A stretch of DNA of 64,000 nt, from positions 310,001 to 374,000 of the forward strand of contig JABVXU010000004.1 in the NCBI GenBank assembly GCA_013365365.1. Reading direction: 5' to 3'. This DNA is from Cruorifilaria tuberocauda (lineage: Eukaryota; Nematoda; Chromadorea; Rhabditida; Onchocercidae). Position numbers and translations under genes: made by a program. The stretch's first letter is position 1; the number at the start of each line of letters is the position of its first letter. Below are positions 14,001 to 26,193 of the stretch, piece by piece. The notes under the pieces are model-generated. The model saw nothing but the letters and a program-made list of their open reading frames with translations. It did not search any database and had not been told where the DNA came from.

Positions 14001-17000
14001 GATATGAAAAGTGCATAAAACAAACATAATGAGAAAGAAATGACACCAAATATTTCAAATTATAACATTCTTAACACGATAATCTACAATGATGATAAGA
14101 AATATGCTACGAAGGTCAAAAAATATTAAAGATTGAATGATAAAATTCACACCTCTTAATCCTCTGGTATGATTCCATTAAGGATCAAAATATTATTCTA
14201 GCATGACTATTAAATGAAAAAAATCTACTAATAAGGAAAATAATGCAGTGAATATAGATTTTCTCTTAACCAATAAGGATTATTTTCTCGATTTGAATCA
14301 AAGTCTGCTTCAGTGATAAGGTTGTGAACATACTTTTATTGTGGAAGTAGGCATGAGAGCGAAAGGAAAAACTACAATGGTCATTTTCCTTTAACACACA
14401 CTAAGTCCCTAACAACCTTCAAACATCACACATCTTGAAGAATTCAATCACAAGTGCATCCCAATCTCATTGTAATCATGTTATAAAAAAATTTGAGAAA
14501 ATAGAGAAAGTAGTGCATTTCAGATTTTGTTTTCTCCGTATGACTTTTCTTCAAATAAACAGCATTCATTTATAAAAATTAACGCAGATATGTATTGACA
14601 TCCATATAAAAATTTAATGTCCAAATTTCAAAAACTCTTTTTAAATTTGTGGAATCTCATAGTCAACTAAAAATAAATCCATTATACAGTTATTTTTTGT
14701 TGAATTCTATCACATTAGAAAAAAGTGAAGAAACGGAACTGCTTTAAGCAGAATGTTCAATTTCCTCTGCACTTGCGGTTCGATAAAAAACGATATGGAT
14801 TGATGCAATGAGAGAAAGATGAAGATGAAAGGAAAGATACATGGTAAAAACCAGATAGAAACTATAACTAATTAGGTCATTTCTTACATTACCTAAATCC
14901 ACGATCTTTCCTTTCCATTCTGCTCAAAATTCTCTCAATTCCTTAAAAGAAAGACGGAAACTGCGTCTTTCTCTTTCTAATTTTCATTTGATTATGTAAA
15001 TTTTTGACACTACGCTATTAAATAGTAACGAAGTCAGTCGAAGTGATTTTTCCCAATAAACAAAGTACGAGGTAATCTATACGCATTTGGAAGAGATCCG
15101 AAGAAATTTTCGGAAAGAAAAATAAAAATAGTCGAAATGAAACTTTTAATTTGAAAATGAACTAACATTATGATTCAAAAACATAAAGTCGAGGTGAGGA
15201 GCTAGATTTGCTTGAAAATCCGCAAATGTTCGTCGAGGTTTCATTGGAGGATTTAGCGGTAAACGATTTGCGGCACGCCAACGGTCCGCCCGCTGAACAG
15301 CAGCCGTACTTTGCGATATAAAACCAATTTCGTTATCATTAACATCAACATAATGCCCATTGTCTGAAATTTTTTGCTTTAAACGTCTAAACTGAATGTT
15401 TTTTTTGCTACGATAGATGAATGATATGTCCATCTTATGTTAGACAGAAAACAGTGATAACAATTACATAATCCCCTCTCCCATGACTTTTCCTTTACAA
15501 TTTTATAGATTTATCCTTTTATCATTACTTTTTTTCAACTCCCATATGACTAATATACAGATTTGTTAGTTTTTTAAAGTTATATGCAATATCTAAATTT
15601 ACTCCTGGTTTATTTTTCAATTTATATACATAGAGAGCGGAATATAAATGTAACTTACCCATATAAAGTTCTAAATAATCATAGTCAGATTGTCGTTCAA
15701 CAAAAGTTGCCACCAAACTCGATGGTCGTTGCTGTTCACTTGCTGCTGCTTTCATATTGTTGCTCAATTCAGGCAAACTATTGGTTTTTTCGTCTAACGG
15801 CTCCGTACTTCGAATGCGTCCCCATGTAGTAAAATTGCCACTTGTCCACTGACCGCTGTCCTCGAACGTTAATTTGTAATCATTTTTTTTCACCTAAAGC
15901 AGATATTATGAATGAGAAGACGCAAAACAAAGATAAAATCTGATATTTAATATTTGATTCATTTTTCAATCTTATCTCTAACCCACAGCTCTTTCGAATT
16001 TTCTGCTTCATATGTGCCATAACCGAAAAAACTAGTTGTTCTGCATATAATCTAAGTATCCATATTCCGCTGTTAATACAACTGCATTATATTTACGCAA
16101 TAAGGTTATTAAAAAAAGGTAGAAAAACGGTTATAAAAAGAGCTGTAAAGAGTAGATATTTGTGTTCACTGCTTCTGATCGGCTATTATAAACAACATCA
16201 ATAGGCATTATGAATACGTAATGTCAGATCAACCGTCGATTCGCAAAATATAGGATCAACGAGGCGATCGAACAGCTACTCACCGAGATGACAGATTTCT
16301 ATCATGACATAGAACAAGAAACTATATCTTAACATGCTTTGATCAACCGAATTGGTTCAAGAAGATTTGACAATATCGCTAAATTACAAGTACAACAAGA
16401 CTAAATTTACTATATTTTTATAATTAGGCTATCAATAAAATTTCCGCATATCCTTGATTAACCTTGATTTAACCTTGATTTTTTCGATAAATTTATTGCA
16501 AAAACTTAGTGTTTATTTCAAGCGTTATTCTTTTAAATCCTAGGAAAAAATTAGGAGATTACCTTTAATCTCTTTTCCCAAATAAATTCGAAATTATGAG
16601 CGAAGCTATAAAAGTAATTCTATTTTTTTGGTATGGAATAATACAATTCTAAAAGGAAAATGATCTTCAAATAAATACATAATGTTTCGTAAAATGGCTC
16701 AAAAAACACGTTTATAGATAGTTTCGTTTCAAACAGAATTGTGCTCACGCATAGTTAGTGCTGCAGAAGTGATGAAAAGCTTAATTAATTTTTTAGGTCA
16801 ATACGAAATTTCGCACAAAATATATCGAAATTCTCGCAACAATTCTAAAACTGTCAAAAATAGAAGAATCAGTGGGAAGATTACAAAAAGAAAAACCACC
16901 CTTTTAAATTGAGATCGACCAGGTAAAAACTTAATTCTTAACTTCTGATTTGAAAAATTCTGAAATTCTTTTCAAACACCAAGATATTGATAAAAGGCAC

Positions 17001-19560
17001 GCAATAAGTAATTCATGAAGAAGTAGGTCTGTTATCATTTTAGGGAAAAATAAGAATGAATTGATTAATCAAATAAAGAAAAAGAAAGGCGAATAAGAAA
17101 ATATGAGAGAAATGAATGTTAATTATTTGTTAATCCAAATCACGCTCCTAGAAACATTTTGTATTATAATGGATTAAAACGGACAAAACGCGGCGCAACA
17201 GTACGAACTTCGAAAAGTACATGTATCCCATCCGTTAACTGATGTGGAGTCGAGAAATTCGGAATGCCAGTAAGTGTTAGGAGATCGACTATGAGATTAT
17301 TATCGCTTACTCTTTCTAAAAACATCCATGCTTCTATTTTTTTATAAAGTTAGCCATCTCATTTCGTCCATACATTCCTTATAAGAAAGAAGAACGACAC
17401 AATAACTGGTAATCTTTCACTATTCACATGAATTTTTGGCTTCTGCGGACCAGTTAAGCATAGAGAATGGAGTTCTAATGGCTATTAAACAGTTTACGGA
17501 AGAGCTAAATCCGATTGTGATATAAAGGTTAAAGCTTTGTTCCTAATTTATGTTATTGACAAATTAATAAAATATTGACGAATTAGTACAATATACAATA
17601 ATTCCAAAATCAACTACTAATTTTGCACTACAATTATAAAGCTGTATAATATATTAATTTAAATGCGACAGTCTGCCTTGTTCGATTTAGAATTAGTGGC
17701 AGGCCATATGATTAATAATACAAAATTGTACCAAAAATTTATACAAACTCCAGCGGAAATAAGCCAGAAAAAAATGATTTCCAAAATACATTGGATTTTC
17801 AAAATAATTATGAACACATCTATGTACTTATGCTTTACTTTGCCTGATTTTCATGTAATTCATTTCTTGTCGGAACTTTTTTCCTCGCTGTGCATCACAC
17901 TTCAAGTTATATATAATCAGAACAGCGATGTAAACGATGATTTATCAAATGAGATGACTGCTAGATGCATTTGTTAAATCTATAAACAAATTCCAATAAT
18001 TTATTCTTTTTATACTTCGTAGTATTCCCTTTGCATACATCCTTCTTTTCCTCTCTCTTCAAGAGCATAAAATATTTTGTAATAACTTTCTCGAGCTACT
18101 TTAAAAGCACGAACTTAATATATGAAAGTATCTGAAATCCTACCAAAACTTCCATCTTTATGTATATGAGGAATATATCTTCTATAATGGCTTATAATAG
18201 TCTCACAATCAGTCATTAATGATGTTATTTTTCATGCTGTAGAACACAACATACCAAATCCCAACACCAAGTTATAAAAAATGCCCTCTATGTGTCAGAA
18301 TTAAATTTCATTTATAAATAAATAACTTATTTTAAGACAACTCCTGTACAGAAATTCTTGGGGCAGGACTACTTAAAATCTGATACAGTCTTTTATGAAG
18401 TTCTATTCGCATCTCTTTTTGACAGTAAAAGTTTCCGCAAACATTCCAGACTTCAAAAAAACTAATCAACATTACAGTTTTATGGAATGAAAAGGATCAC
18501 GTATAAAAGAATGCTGATGAATGACAGCAGCCATTAAAGTTGGATCAGTCATTAAAAGACATCTCTAAATTGGGGAATACCTTGAACACTGTTTTATCAG
18601 AATGTTTTGAAAAAAAGTTTTCCGGCATAAGCAATGAATAAAATCATATCTTCTCTTTCTCTTCCTTTCAACAGGCCATCCTTTAATTAAAAATTGGAAA
18701 GGATAATTCATTTTTAAAAATTTACCCGGACCTTCTCTATCTTTGTTAGCAGTTCCCACTGTTCCGAACTGCTTAGCAGAGGGGAGGAAAATCCGGAACA
18801 ATTGTTTTTAAAATGTCAATAGTTTAAAAGAGTTTGCAGAAGATAAAGGCATTTGTTTAAATTATACTTCTTAAAGTTATAGTCTGGCCGACCTCACATT
18901 TGAAAATTTAGATACCGAATAAATATTTACGCTTTTCACTCTCATTTAGAGCATGTTCCAACGTTAAAATATTTCTGAGCCCAACAAATTTTTTTTATTT
19001 TTCACCACTAACAACAAAATTACGAGAGATCTAACAAATTGGCGATGAGATGAGTTCAGGAATTCTATTATTGGCTCATGTATATTTGGGCTACTGAAGT
19101 ACATCTTTATCACAAAGAATATGGAAAGAGAATATTATTTAAAGCAACCACTTGAAAGATTGAAAAAAAAGTTTTTTGATACAGCATAAACTACGAAACA
19201 CATAATCTCCGATTTAGTCGAAACTAATGATGAAAATAAGGAATATAAGGACCAAACTTATTTTTTAATATTAAAAAAAAGAAGGTAGAGATAAATGACA
19301 CTGCAACTAATGTTAAAATGAATAAAAAAGCAAAATTTAAAAGAGAAATGACAAACTTCGCATCGAGCGTGAAGCTTCTCGATGTCAAGGCTATCGGTAG
19401 AGATGATAGAAGGATCCAATGTCATGCTTGAAAATAGGCTTGTGTCCTCTTCATCCGTTGATCGTTGAAAATCGAGCTGTGCGATATGTTGGTCGATGTC
19501 AGCTGGCCATTGTGATTCCAAATTTTGATCCACTAATTTGAGCTCACATAGCTCGACCAT
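11062..19560 (-). CDS. unc-14: RUN and SH3 domain adaptor, UNC-14/RUSC-like
   Basis: Minus-strand exons well supported by phase: 19560-19357 (start), 15893-15659, 15363-15167, 13539-13331, 12278-12049, 11803-11062 (TAG). Exons 13130-12935 and roughly 12633-12469 are clearly coding, but their junctions, and an exon near 13310-13200, are not settled. The RUN domain begins in the segment VEKVVEGVAEVV, continues through LCSALEMLLADGLK and HPWDM, and ends with FRHPKPIFFRLGSVDCW and LLWRLLENLELITLL. The last 60 residues form a diverged SH3 domain (CYLVSAIDDF, LEVSRGERLRIL, GLVPTSNLTI). RUN plus C-terminal SH3 is the RUSC1/2 layout; the nematode RUN protein UNC-14 works with UNC-51 and kinesin-1 in axonal transport. 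Orthology to unc-14 is inferred. The 3.46 kb first intron is long for this window. Confidence 0.7.
15894..19356 (-). other. Long first intron of the RUN-SH3 gene
   Basis: 3463 bases with no coding exon that I can support; AT-rich, with only short unsupported open frames, such as 17663-17977 (+) and 18565-18801 (-). Donor at 19356 (GAA/GTTTGT) and acceptor at 15894 (CTTTAG) agree in phase 0. Alternative promoters or regulatory elements could be here. Confidence 0.5.
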
Positions 19561-19710
19561 TTTTATTATTATTAATTACAGTTACAATAAAGACACTTCA
19601 ACTTTATACTTCAACAATGGACTGATGCAAAGTTCGATAATTGTACAATTTTCTCAAATCATAGATTATCTCCAATTCAGCTCTAAAAACAGCTCGTAAT
19701 GCAATATTTC

Positions 19711-19787
19711 GAATCGAGTCGGATCGGGTTAAGTTGAGACGGGTCGGATCGGGTTGGGTCGAGTCGAGTCGGGTCGGGATGGGTCAG
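19711..19787. repeat. Degenerate GGTCG/GAGTC pentamer repeat
   Basis: About 77 bases built from five-base units varying between GAGTC, GGTCG and GGTTG, with a local GC content far above the surrounding sequence. It lies about 150 bases upstream of the start codon of the minus-strand RUN-SH3 gene, thus in its promoter region. Confidence 0.6.
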
Positions 19788-21279
19788 ACGAAATGCAGTC
19801 GAGTACAGTGTTGACGCGTTCAAAGCCGCACCCAGAACACTCCGCACCAGTAGCAAATGTGTGCCCGGCCGGGACGTCTCACAACAACATTCCCCTCTGT
19901 CCCTGCTTCTCTTCTGTTCTACTGATATATTTGAGAACTCTTTCCCTTCGCCCTCTTTTCTCTGTCGTTATCTCTTTGTGATGATCTTCCGTATTGCATC
20001 ATTCAGAATGAGTAGTAAATTGTAAAGTTAAGCGAGTCGTATTGATTATCGATATTGAGGCTCGGGAAGGAAGCATAGGCCTGCTATTCTATCGTAAGCT
20101 ATCGTAAGCTTTGCAAGCGTGGGAACACTGAGTTAATGAGCCGCACAATTATTATCTAATCAATGCAATATTATCATGTCGATAAAGTTCACTAAAATAG
20201 CTGAAAGCCTAAAAGAACGATGAATCACGGTATTCAGAAATATATGGGGATTTTCTAGGTCAAATAATAAGGTATGCAGGATACGGTAATTGTACTGATG
20301 GAAAACTTGAAGTAATGAGTCAGATGCTAAGTTTTTCCCTTGTTATAATACTGTTTATGATATCGATTTTAATAAAATTTCTGCAAAATGTTAAAGAGTA
20401 ATTTCTGAAGCATATGATTGGAAGAAAATTTAAATGCAATTGGATTGTACGATTTTATATCTTTGATTGAAATTAATTGAATACACTTAGGAATTGCCTT
20501 CACTGAATTACTTGCTTTATTTTATTGAGGAAGTAAATTGATCTGTCCATCTGCTCTTTTCTTTGAAGATTAACTGCGAACTGATTACACTAATGAAACA
20601 ATAATAGTGGAAAGGAAGTAAAACATGGATGATTTCATTTTTGAGCATAGGGTACATGAGGAAAAAAAATTGCTATTACTTCAACAGATTATGAAAAAGA
20701 ATGAGAAAAAAAGAATGCCAGACAAATATTATCATTATCAAATAAGAGACAATTATCGCGCCTATTTTATTGCGGAAAAAAGTGGAAAAAATGGGGAGTA
20801 TCAAAATTAACTGTGAAATTTTATTCTAAAGTAAACGTTGTTTTAATGAGGACGATAAATTTATCTTTTAACAATTTGCAATTCCAAGCCAGTACTCCAA
20901 GTAAATTATATTATGCTCATAAATTGGAGCAAAGTGTTAGGTAAAAATTATAATAATTAGGTGGAAAGTAGGTCGAAATATTGAACGGTTTTGGGGTTAC
21001 AAATTCAGGGAATCACAATGAAGGCCTGCGAAGAAGTTAAGAATTCGAGAATCGGGAAAAGTTATTTTCCTTTCAGGAGCAATTTCACCTTTTGTTCATT
21101 AACGAAATGGACAAAACTGAATGAAAATGATCCATTTTATCTTGCTCTTCTTTATCCTGACCTCCAGTTTATCTCGAAATGCTTAAAACGAGTCCGATCG
21201 ACACAATTAAAATATATAACATATATAAATGTCGTGAACGTGACGAAAAATATCGAATACTGTCCATAGAGGTATTTTA
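19788..21279. other. Upstream region of the RUN-SH3 gene, no gene seen
   Basis: About 1.5 kb. The first 150 bases are relatively GC-rich and may be promoter. A ten-base unit ATCGTAAGCT is duplicated around 20090-20112. Small open frames such as 20625-20810 (+) are Lys-rich and unsupported. Confidence 0.35.
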
Positions 21280-21645
21280 AGTAGAACAAGGCACTCGTGC
21301 AATAGAAGCATTATGACGATTAATGACAAAACGAACTGAAGAGGAACGAAGAGAATCAGCTGAAGAGCGAAGAATGACTCGAATGCGAGTAGAGCACTTG
21401 ACGATACACCGTTGAAAGCACTGTTGAGAGTGGCTGGACAAGCAGCAAGTCAGCTTCAAGCATGATCCATGTTGAGCTACCACGCGATCACGGTCGTCTT
21501 GCATTGCGTTACAATCCAGTTGACGATTATGGTTTCATCGGCCTACAAAAATGCGTCCTTATCGCAACATCTTCAAGTTTAATGAAGAAACGAGAAGAAT
21601 GTAATATCACCGAAAAAATTAAACTGTCTCAACTTGAAGAACTTG
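21280..21645 (+). pseudogene. Frame-broken coding remnant, family not recognised
   Basis: Coding-like sequence is present but jumps between all three plus frames. The first part reads TRAIEAL, stop, RLMTKRTEEERRESAEERR; the next frame reads LDDTPLKALLRVAGQAASQL and then a stop; the third reads MIHVELPRDHGRLALRYN and then PVDDYGFIG. No splice sites join these cleanly and internal stops occur, so this looks like a decayed gene or retrocopy. GC content is higher than in the flanks. An antisense open frame at 21277-21504 is probably a shadow. I do not recognise the parent protein. Confidence 0.4.
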
Positions 21646-21649
21646 CCTG

Positions 21650-22670
21650 ATTCTTTGCTTAATCACAGTGTCTCTTACCTATCATCAGGAAATGCAGCCC
21701 ATGCTTCCAAATAGCGTCGTAACAATTCAATTCATCCATTTTATTGTAAAAATTAATTGTAAAAAGTTCCTGTCTCTGTAGCAAAATATTCAACCTGAAT
21801 TCCTACAAGTGTATTTCATTAGTGATGGCAACGATGAATTAAATGCACAGAGGAATTTTTTTCCACCACAGGAAGATTCATTTTTTCCCATTCGCAACAG
21901 TCTTCCAAAATAACAATTTGATGTGTGTTTCAAAACAAAAATCGAGATGATGCTGTTTCATGCACAGGACTATTGTTAATATTGGCAAAACGCCTGTTGG
22001 ATAACACATGCCAAGACTCAATGCTCCAACTACAGATGAAGTGACAATTGTTGTGATTAATTACAATTTAGAAACATTGCTTTTCATCAGAGGAGCGATC
22101 ATTTAATAAAAGTTGCAGAAATTTATTGGTACTACCATATCTTCCAATATTACAAATTCTCATCTTCTAGAATAATGTCGAGTGATATCATTTCAGCGTT
22201 AAGATAATAAATCTATTAAAAAATGCATGTATTAGAATGCAAAGTTGTGTCAAAATTTGGCAGCAATCGGTGAGAACTTTCGAAGATTTAGGATTTTGAA
22301 TAAGTGAACAAGATTGCAAGTTCATCACCGATTGAAGGTTATAAACACAGCTTATAAAGAATAAATCCTTTTTGCAGCGCTAAATGGAAAGAAAAAGGTT
22401 CCAATTTCGGTTTCTTAATTTACACTACAAAGCACTGCTATAGCGCTCACTCTCTTTCGACAGAAGATGGTTAATAACAAGGACAATAGTTAATTTGAAA
22501 AATGGTAAGAATTCGAAAGTTTGAAATAATTTAATATACAACTAATTTACACAACAAAAGGGAATTTTTGAGGATTAAAAGTACAAAGAAATTGTTCTCC
22601 AAATATATAACATAAGCAAAGTAAAATCATAGTCACCGTCAATCCATCAAAAAACAAGATAAAAACATGA
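21650..22670. other. Intergenic region downstream of the H3 variant
   Basis: About 1 kb without a supported gene; includes the 3' UTR of the minus-strand H3 variant at its right end. No repeat or RNA gene was seen. Confidence 0.4.
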
Positions 22671-23732
22671 TCAACGTCCAAATCGAGTAACTTCACCACG
22701 AAGACGACGTACAAATTGAATATCTTTAGGAAAGATTGTGACACGTTTCGCATGAACAGCAGCTAAATTAGTATCTTCGAACAAGCATGTTAAATACACC
22801 TCCGCGGCCTCCTAAAGAATTAAACAACTTCGAAAGACCAAACTTTGTAGAATTTCTATTCAAACTTCAAAGAAAATAAATGTGTGCTAGTGTACCTCAG
22901 TATGCAGCAGATATTTCTTGGTGGCAGCAGGTATGGTACTATTAATACATACTGATCTTTCCAGTTTTCTTAGTGACACTTGATGATAGTTATCTGCTAA
23001 GTACCTTATGTTTTGCCATTTGAAAAATAAAATATATGAAGTTTAAAGTTTACATTGTGAAATAAATAGTATTTTCTTCAAATTAGATGGCGATATTCTG
23101 AAGCTTGTTGTACAATTTGATATAGGTGTTTACAGGAATAGCAGAATACCTGTAGGGCCGATATTGCAAGGGACTGAAAACGCAAATCGACGTTTTTTTT
23201 CGCTACATTCATTGCAATTTCACGCACTAAGCGTTGGAATGGTGCACGCGGCATAAGCAAATTGACCGTTTTTTGAAGTCGTCGTATCTCTTGCAAAGCA
23301 CGCATACCTTAAACAACATACACATAAAACCGTATTAAAAGATATGGAGATTTTCAAACATTTTATACGCAAAATGCCCAGAAAAACTTAACTTAGCAAT
23401 ACTAATTTCGCGCTCAACGATGAATTCCTAAGAATTTGAATGACTACTGTAAAAGTTACAACCAAGATGTAATTTTTTTCATTGTAGTGGTACATTTGAT
23501 CAAAAAAATATGGAATTCCAGGATATGTTCATTGTAAATTACGATGTAGATACTATAAGATACAACAACCTGGCTTATAACGTCGCTTCTTGATGACTGA
23601 AGTGTTTTCATTAGAAGCTTTGCCGTGAACTTTATGTTTAGTTCCATTAATTCGTTCCCTCTTTGCGCGCAGTTTCATCAATTTCCCCCGAGCTGGCAAG
23701 GATTTTTTTGCGGTTTGTTTCGTACGAACCAT
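22671..23732 (-). CDS. Divergent histone H3, candidate centromeric CenH3 (CENP-A/HCP-3 type)
   Basis: Three exons, 23732-23570, 23307-23150 and 22811-22671, give 153 residues with consistent phases. The N-terminus [11 protein letters not shown] keeps H3 residues R2, T3, K4, K9 and S10. The rest of the tail is unlike H3 and reaches the YKPG landmark about ten residues later than H3's YRPG. The histone fold is clear: [61 protein letters not shown]. Between REIA and DLRFQS there are eight residues (MNVAKKNV) where H3 has five. A longer loop 1 is a hallmark of centromeric H3. The protein ends [10 protein letters not shown] instead of H3's IRGERA. Introns also argue against a replication-dependent H3. 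The centromeric role is inferred; a non-centromeric H3 variant is the alternative. Confidence 0.8.
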
Positions 23733-24249
23733 TCTGTCCTAACTGTTATTCTTCTCTAAATATTGGTGAAATGGACAGTTTAAACTAAATCGCACAGGAT
23801 GCCAATGAACAAAACAAAATTGCAATCGAATCACGGAAACAGTGTTCACTTGACATGTAAGACAAGACCAATACTTCCGGATCCTCGATTCAGAAAACAG
23901 AAACACGGCAAAAAGTACCGGAATGAAAGAGGTATAAAATATTTCATGAATGAAGAGAGTTAGACGACGATTTGTAGCATTGTGGTCTGTTAGTTTTCTG
24001 ATTCTACCGATAGTTTGCTAGAAGTAGTTGGTGTATGGAGTTCGTGTCTGTCCTTGCAGAGTCCGTGCGGCTTCTCTCAATCTCTCGATCTTCTCAGGAA
24101 GGAGACTCTGTCGTTGCTCGAAGCAAGTATCTAATGACTATTGATGGAATGTATTTCATTTGTTTCTCGGAATAGAAGAAGTTGTTGAATGATAGAACGA
24201 TAGAGCATTTTGGAATTTAGCATGCGATCATTCTAGGTAATAATAAAAG
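23733..24249. promoter_or_regulatory. Divergent promoter region between the H3 variant and rpb-6
   Basis: 517 bases separate the two start codons of genes that point away from each other. A TATAAAA at 23933-23939 (+) is one possible core element. CATTCTAG ending at 24236, 13 bases before the rpb-6 ATG, could be a trans-splice acceptor. Shared regulation is an inference from geometry only. Confidence 0.5.
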
Positions 24250-25245
24250 ATGGCAGAAGACGAAGACTACGAAGGAGAGATGGATGCAGATGAATTCGGT
24301 GATGAGGAGCAGATGGATGACTTAGATTTGGAACCCGCTGAAGATGATGCTGAAAGGATACAAGTTATCGAGGTTTCTTCTTGTTTCCCAACATACTTCA
24401 GTGAAATTAGTTCATGGAGCATAATCTCAAGTATATTTTCATGTAAAGATATGAGATGGTTTAGATTTAGGATTTAAAAGTTCTAAACAGATATAAGTAG
24501 TTCATGGAGATCATGCACATTTTGAACATCATTGATCTGGTAAATTGCGGATTTAATTTTTGATGCTTTACTTCTATATTATTCGTAACTGCTTCTTATG
24601 CAAAACTGTTAATGTTAGGGATCGCAGAAAACAGCATCCGCAGAACGCGTCACAACTCCATTCATGACCAAGTATGAACGAGCACGTATTCTTGGCACGA
24701 GAGCGCTACAAATTGCGATGGGTGCACCAGTCATGGTGGAATTAGAAGGCGAAACTGATCCACTGGAGATTGCTCGAAAGGAGCTCAAGCACCAAAAAAT
24801 ACCTCTTATCGTAAGAAGGTGGAGTTTTTTTTGTTAAAAAATCTGGGGAACATTTATTTTGCTGCTAATACTCTTATTTGATCTGCTCTATCTTTGTCTT
24901 TTCTAATGAAAAATATGCTGTATTTTCTCTTGAAATGCTTTATTGTCTCAGAAAACGTAAATCGCTTTCTACATCTCGACTATGTTGATACTGATATGAA
25001 ATGAAATCTTCAGCCCTATCCTTACCACTCTTCATCCTGTGCTAAGAAATCGATGCTAGAGAATCTCAGTTTTTGAACAAAATAGTGATTTTAAATGATG
25101 TATAACTTGCAGTTGTATTTTTGAAAAATTGGATCGATTTTCTATGATTCTATTATATATAATGACGATTTCTTGTTGCAGGTATCTTCCTGATGGTTCT
25201 TTTGAAGACTGGAGTGTTGATGAATTAGATGTTACTGATTGGTAA
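24250..25245 (+). CDS. rpb-6: DNA-directed RNA polymerases I, II and III subunit RPB6 (RPABC2)
   Basis: Exons 24250-24372, 24619-24818 and 25182-25245 give 128 residues, the usual size for RPB6. The first 40 residues are the expected acidic tail ([17 protein letters not shown]). The conserved core follows: [58 protein letters not shown], then [15 protein letters not shown]. The small omega-like subunit is shared by RNA polymerases I, II and III and helps assemble and clamp the largest subunit in the nucleus. A donor-like GTAAGA six bases before the exon 2 end is not used, because the conserved RRYLPDG junction requires 24818. AATAAA at 25458-25463 is a fitting poly(A) signal. Confidence 0.96.
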
Positions 25246-25457
25246 TTTGATAATCATTTCTTATTATTATTCATCAACATATGGTATAAAGGAAATATAT
25301 TGAACTGAAGAGAATGGCTGATTATGTTGTGAAATTGCATGGTATCGCTACCATTGTTAACTTTATGCATATTTTTACTAGCATTTTCTGTATTTTACAC
25401 TAAAAATCAGTGCAGTAGAAATTCCATAAATTGTATGGTTTTCGGAAAGTTGCAGAC

Positions 25458-25463
25458 AATAAA
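25458..25463 (+). terminator. Candidate poly(A) signal of rpb-6
   Basis: AATAAA about 213 bases after the rpb-6 stop codon, the best hexamer in its 3' region. Confidence 0.4.
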
Positions 25464-25593
25464 GTGCTTTTGGTGAAAGTAGAAACGGCCAAAATTGAAA
25501 TTCGTTAGAGTAGTTCATATTGAATCTAAAGATTTTGCTTGGAAGGTTAATATGCATCTATAGTAGAGTTGTATTAACAATGACAATTGTTGT

Positions 25594-25690
25594 GGAATTT
25601 GAGCTTGATTGAGTTGAATTGTGTTGAGTTGCTCGGGCACCAAAAATTTGTGGTTGGATTTGAGTTTGATCGAGTTGAGTTGTTTGGGTT
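25594..25690. repeat. Degenerate GAGTT-type repeat, two imperfect copies
   Basis: Two imperfect copies of a roughly 45-base unit rich in GAGTTGAGTTG, at about 25597-25641 and 25658-25700. The unit theme resembles the GAGTC/GGTCG array at 19711-19787, but is more AT-rich. Confidence 0.4.
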
Positions 25691-25808
25691 TAGCACAAAC
25701 CAACGTAATATTTTATTCAATAAAAAAATTCCTGTACAGCAATGAAACCCCGGAGAAAAACCCGCCGCATATCACCACAATAATGATCTCATTTACTCGG
25801 AGTTTTTA

Positions 25809-26193
25809 CTAAGGAGTTGATCTATCAGTAGATACAATGGGATGTGATGTATGAGAATATGGCATTATAACACAGCCATGATTGTAACGTCCTATTCTTA
25901 TCACTAAGCAAAGATAGTGTGAGAGCATGCGGATCATACACATTATAGTCCACTGGAAATATTACAACAGTAACATAAATGTCTTGTATCAAATAGCGCG
26001 CCAAAAAAAGACAAGAAAATACCTTTAGTTTGGCACTTATATTTGAAATATACTCTCGAAAATTTTCTCGACGACAATGTAAACGAAATAATTTATTATT
26101 CAGTTCTAGATAGTTACCAGCTCCATGATTTTCAATTCTGAAACGTGAATAATCCAGTTGAATGTCCGCTTTTTCCATATGAATTGAGAACAT
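25809..26193 (-). CDS. Possible small two-exon gene, unknown function
   Basis: Exons 26193-26023 and 25952-25809 would encode 104 residues, with a donor AAAG/GTATTT, an acceptor ATTTCCAG and phase 0 throughout. The first exon has balanced, protein-like composition (DYSRFRIENHGAGNYLELNN, LFRLHCRRENFREY). The second exon is open in two frames, so the C-terminus is uncertain. It lies about 550 bases downstream of the supervillin-like gene on the same strand and could be a downstream operon gene or a chance open frame. I recognise no domain. Confidence 0.3.
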
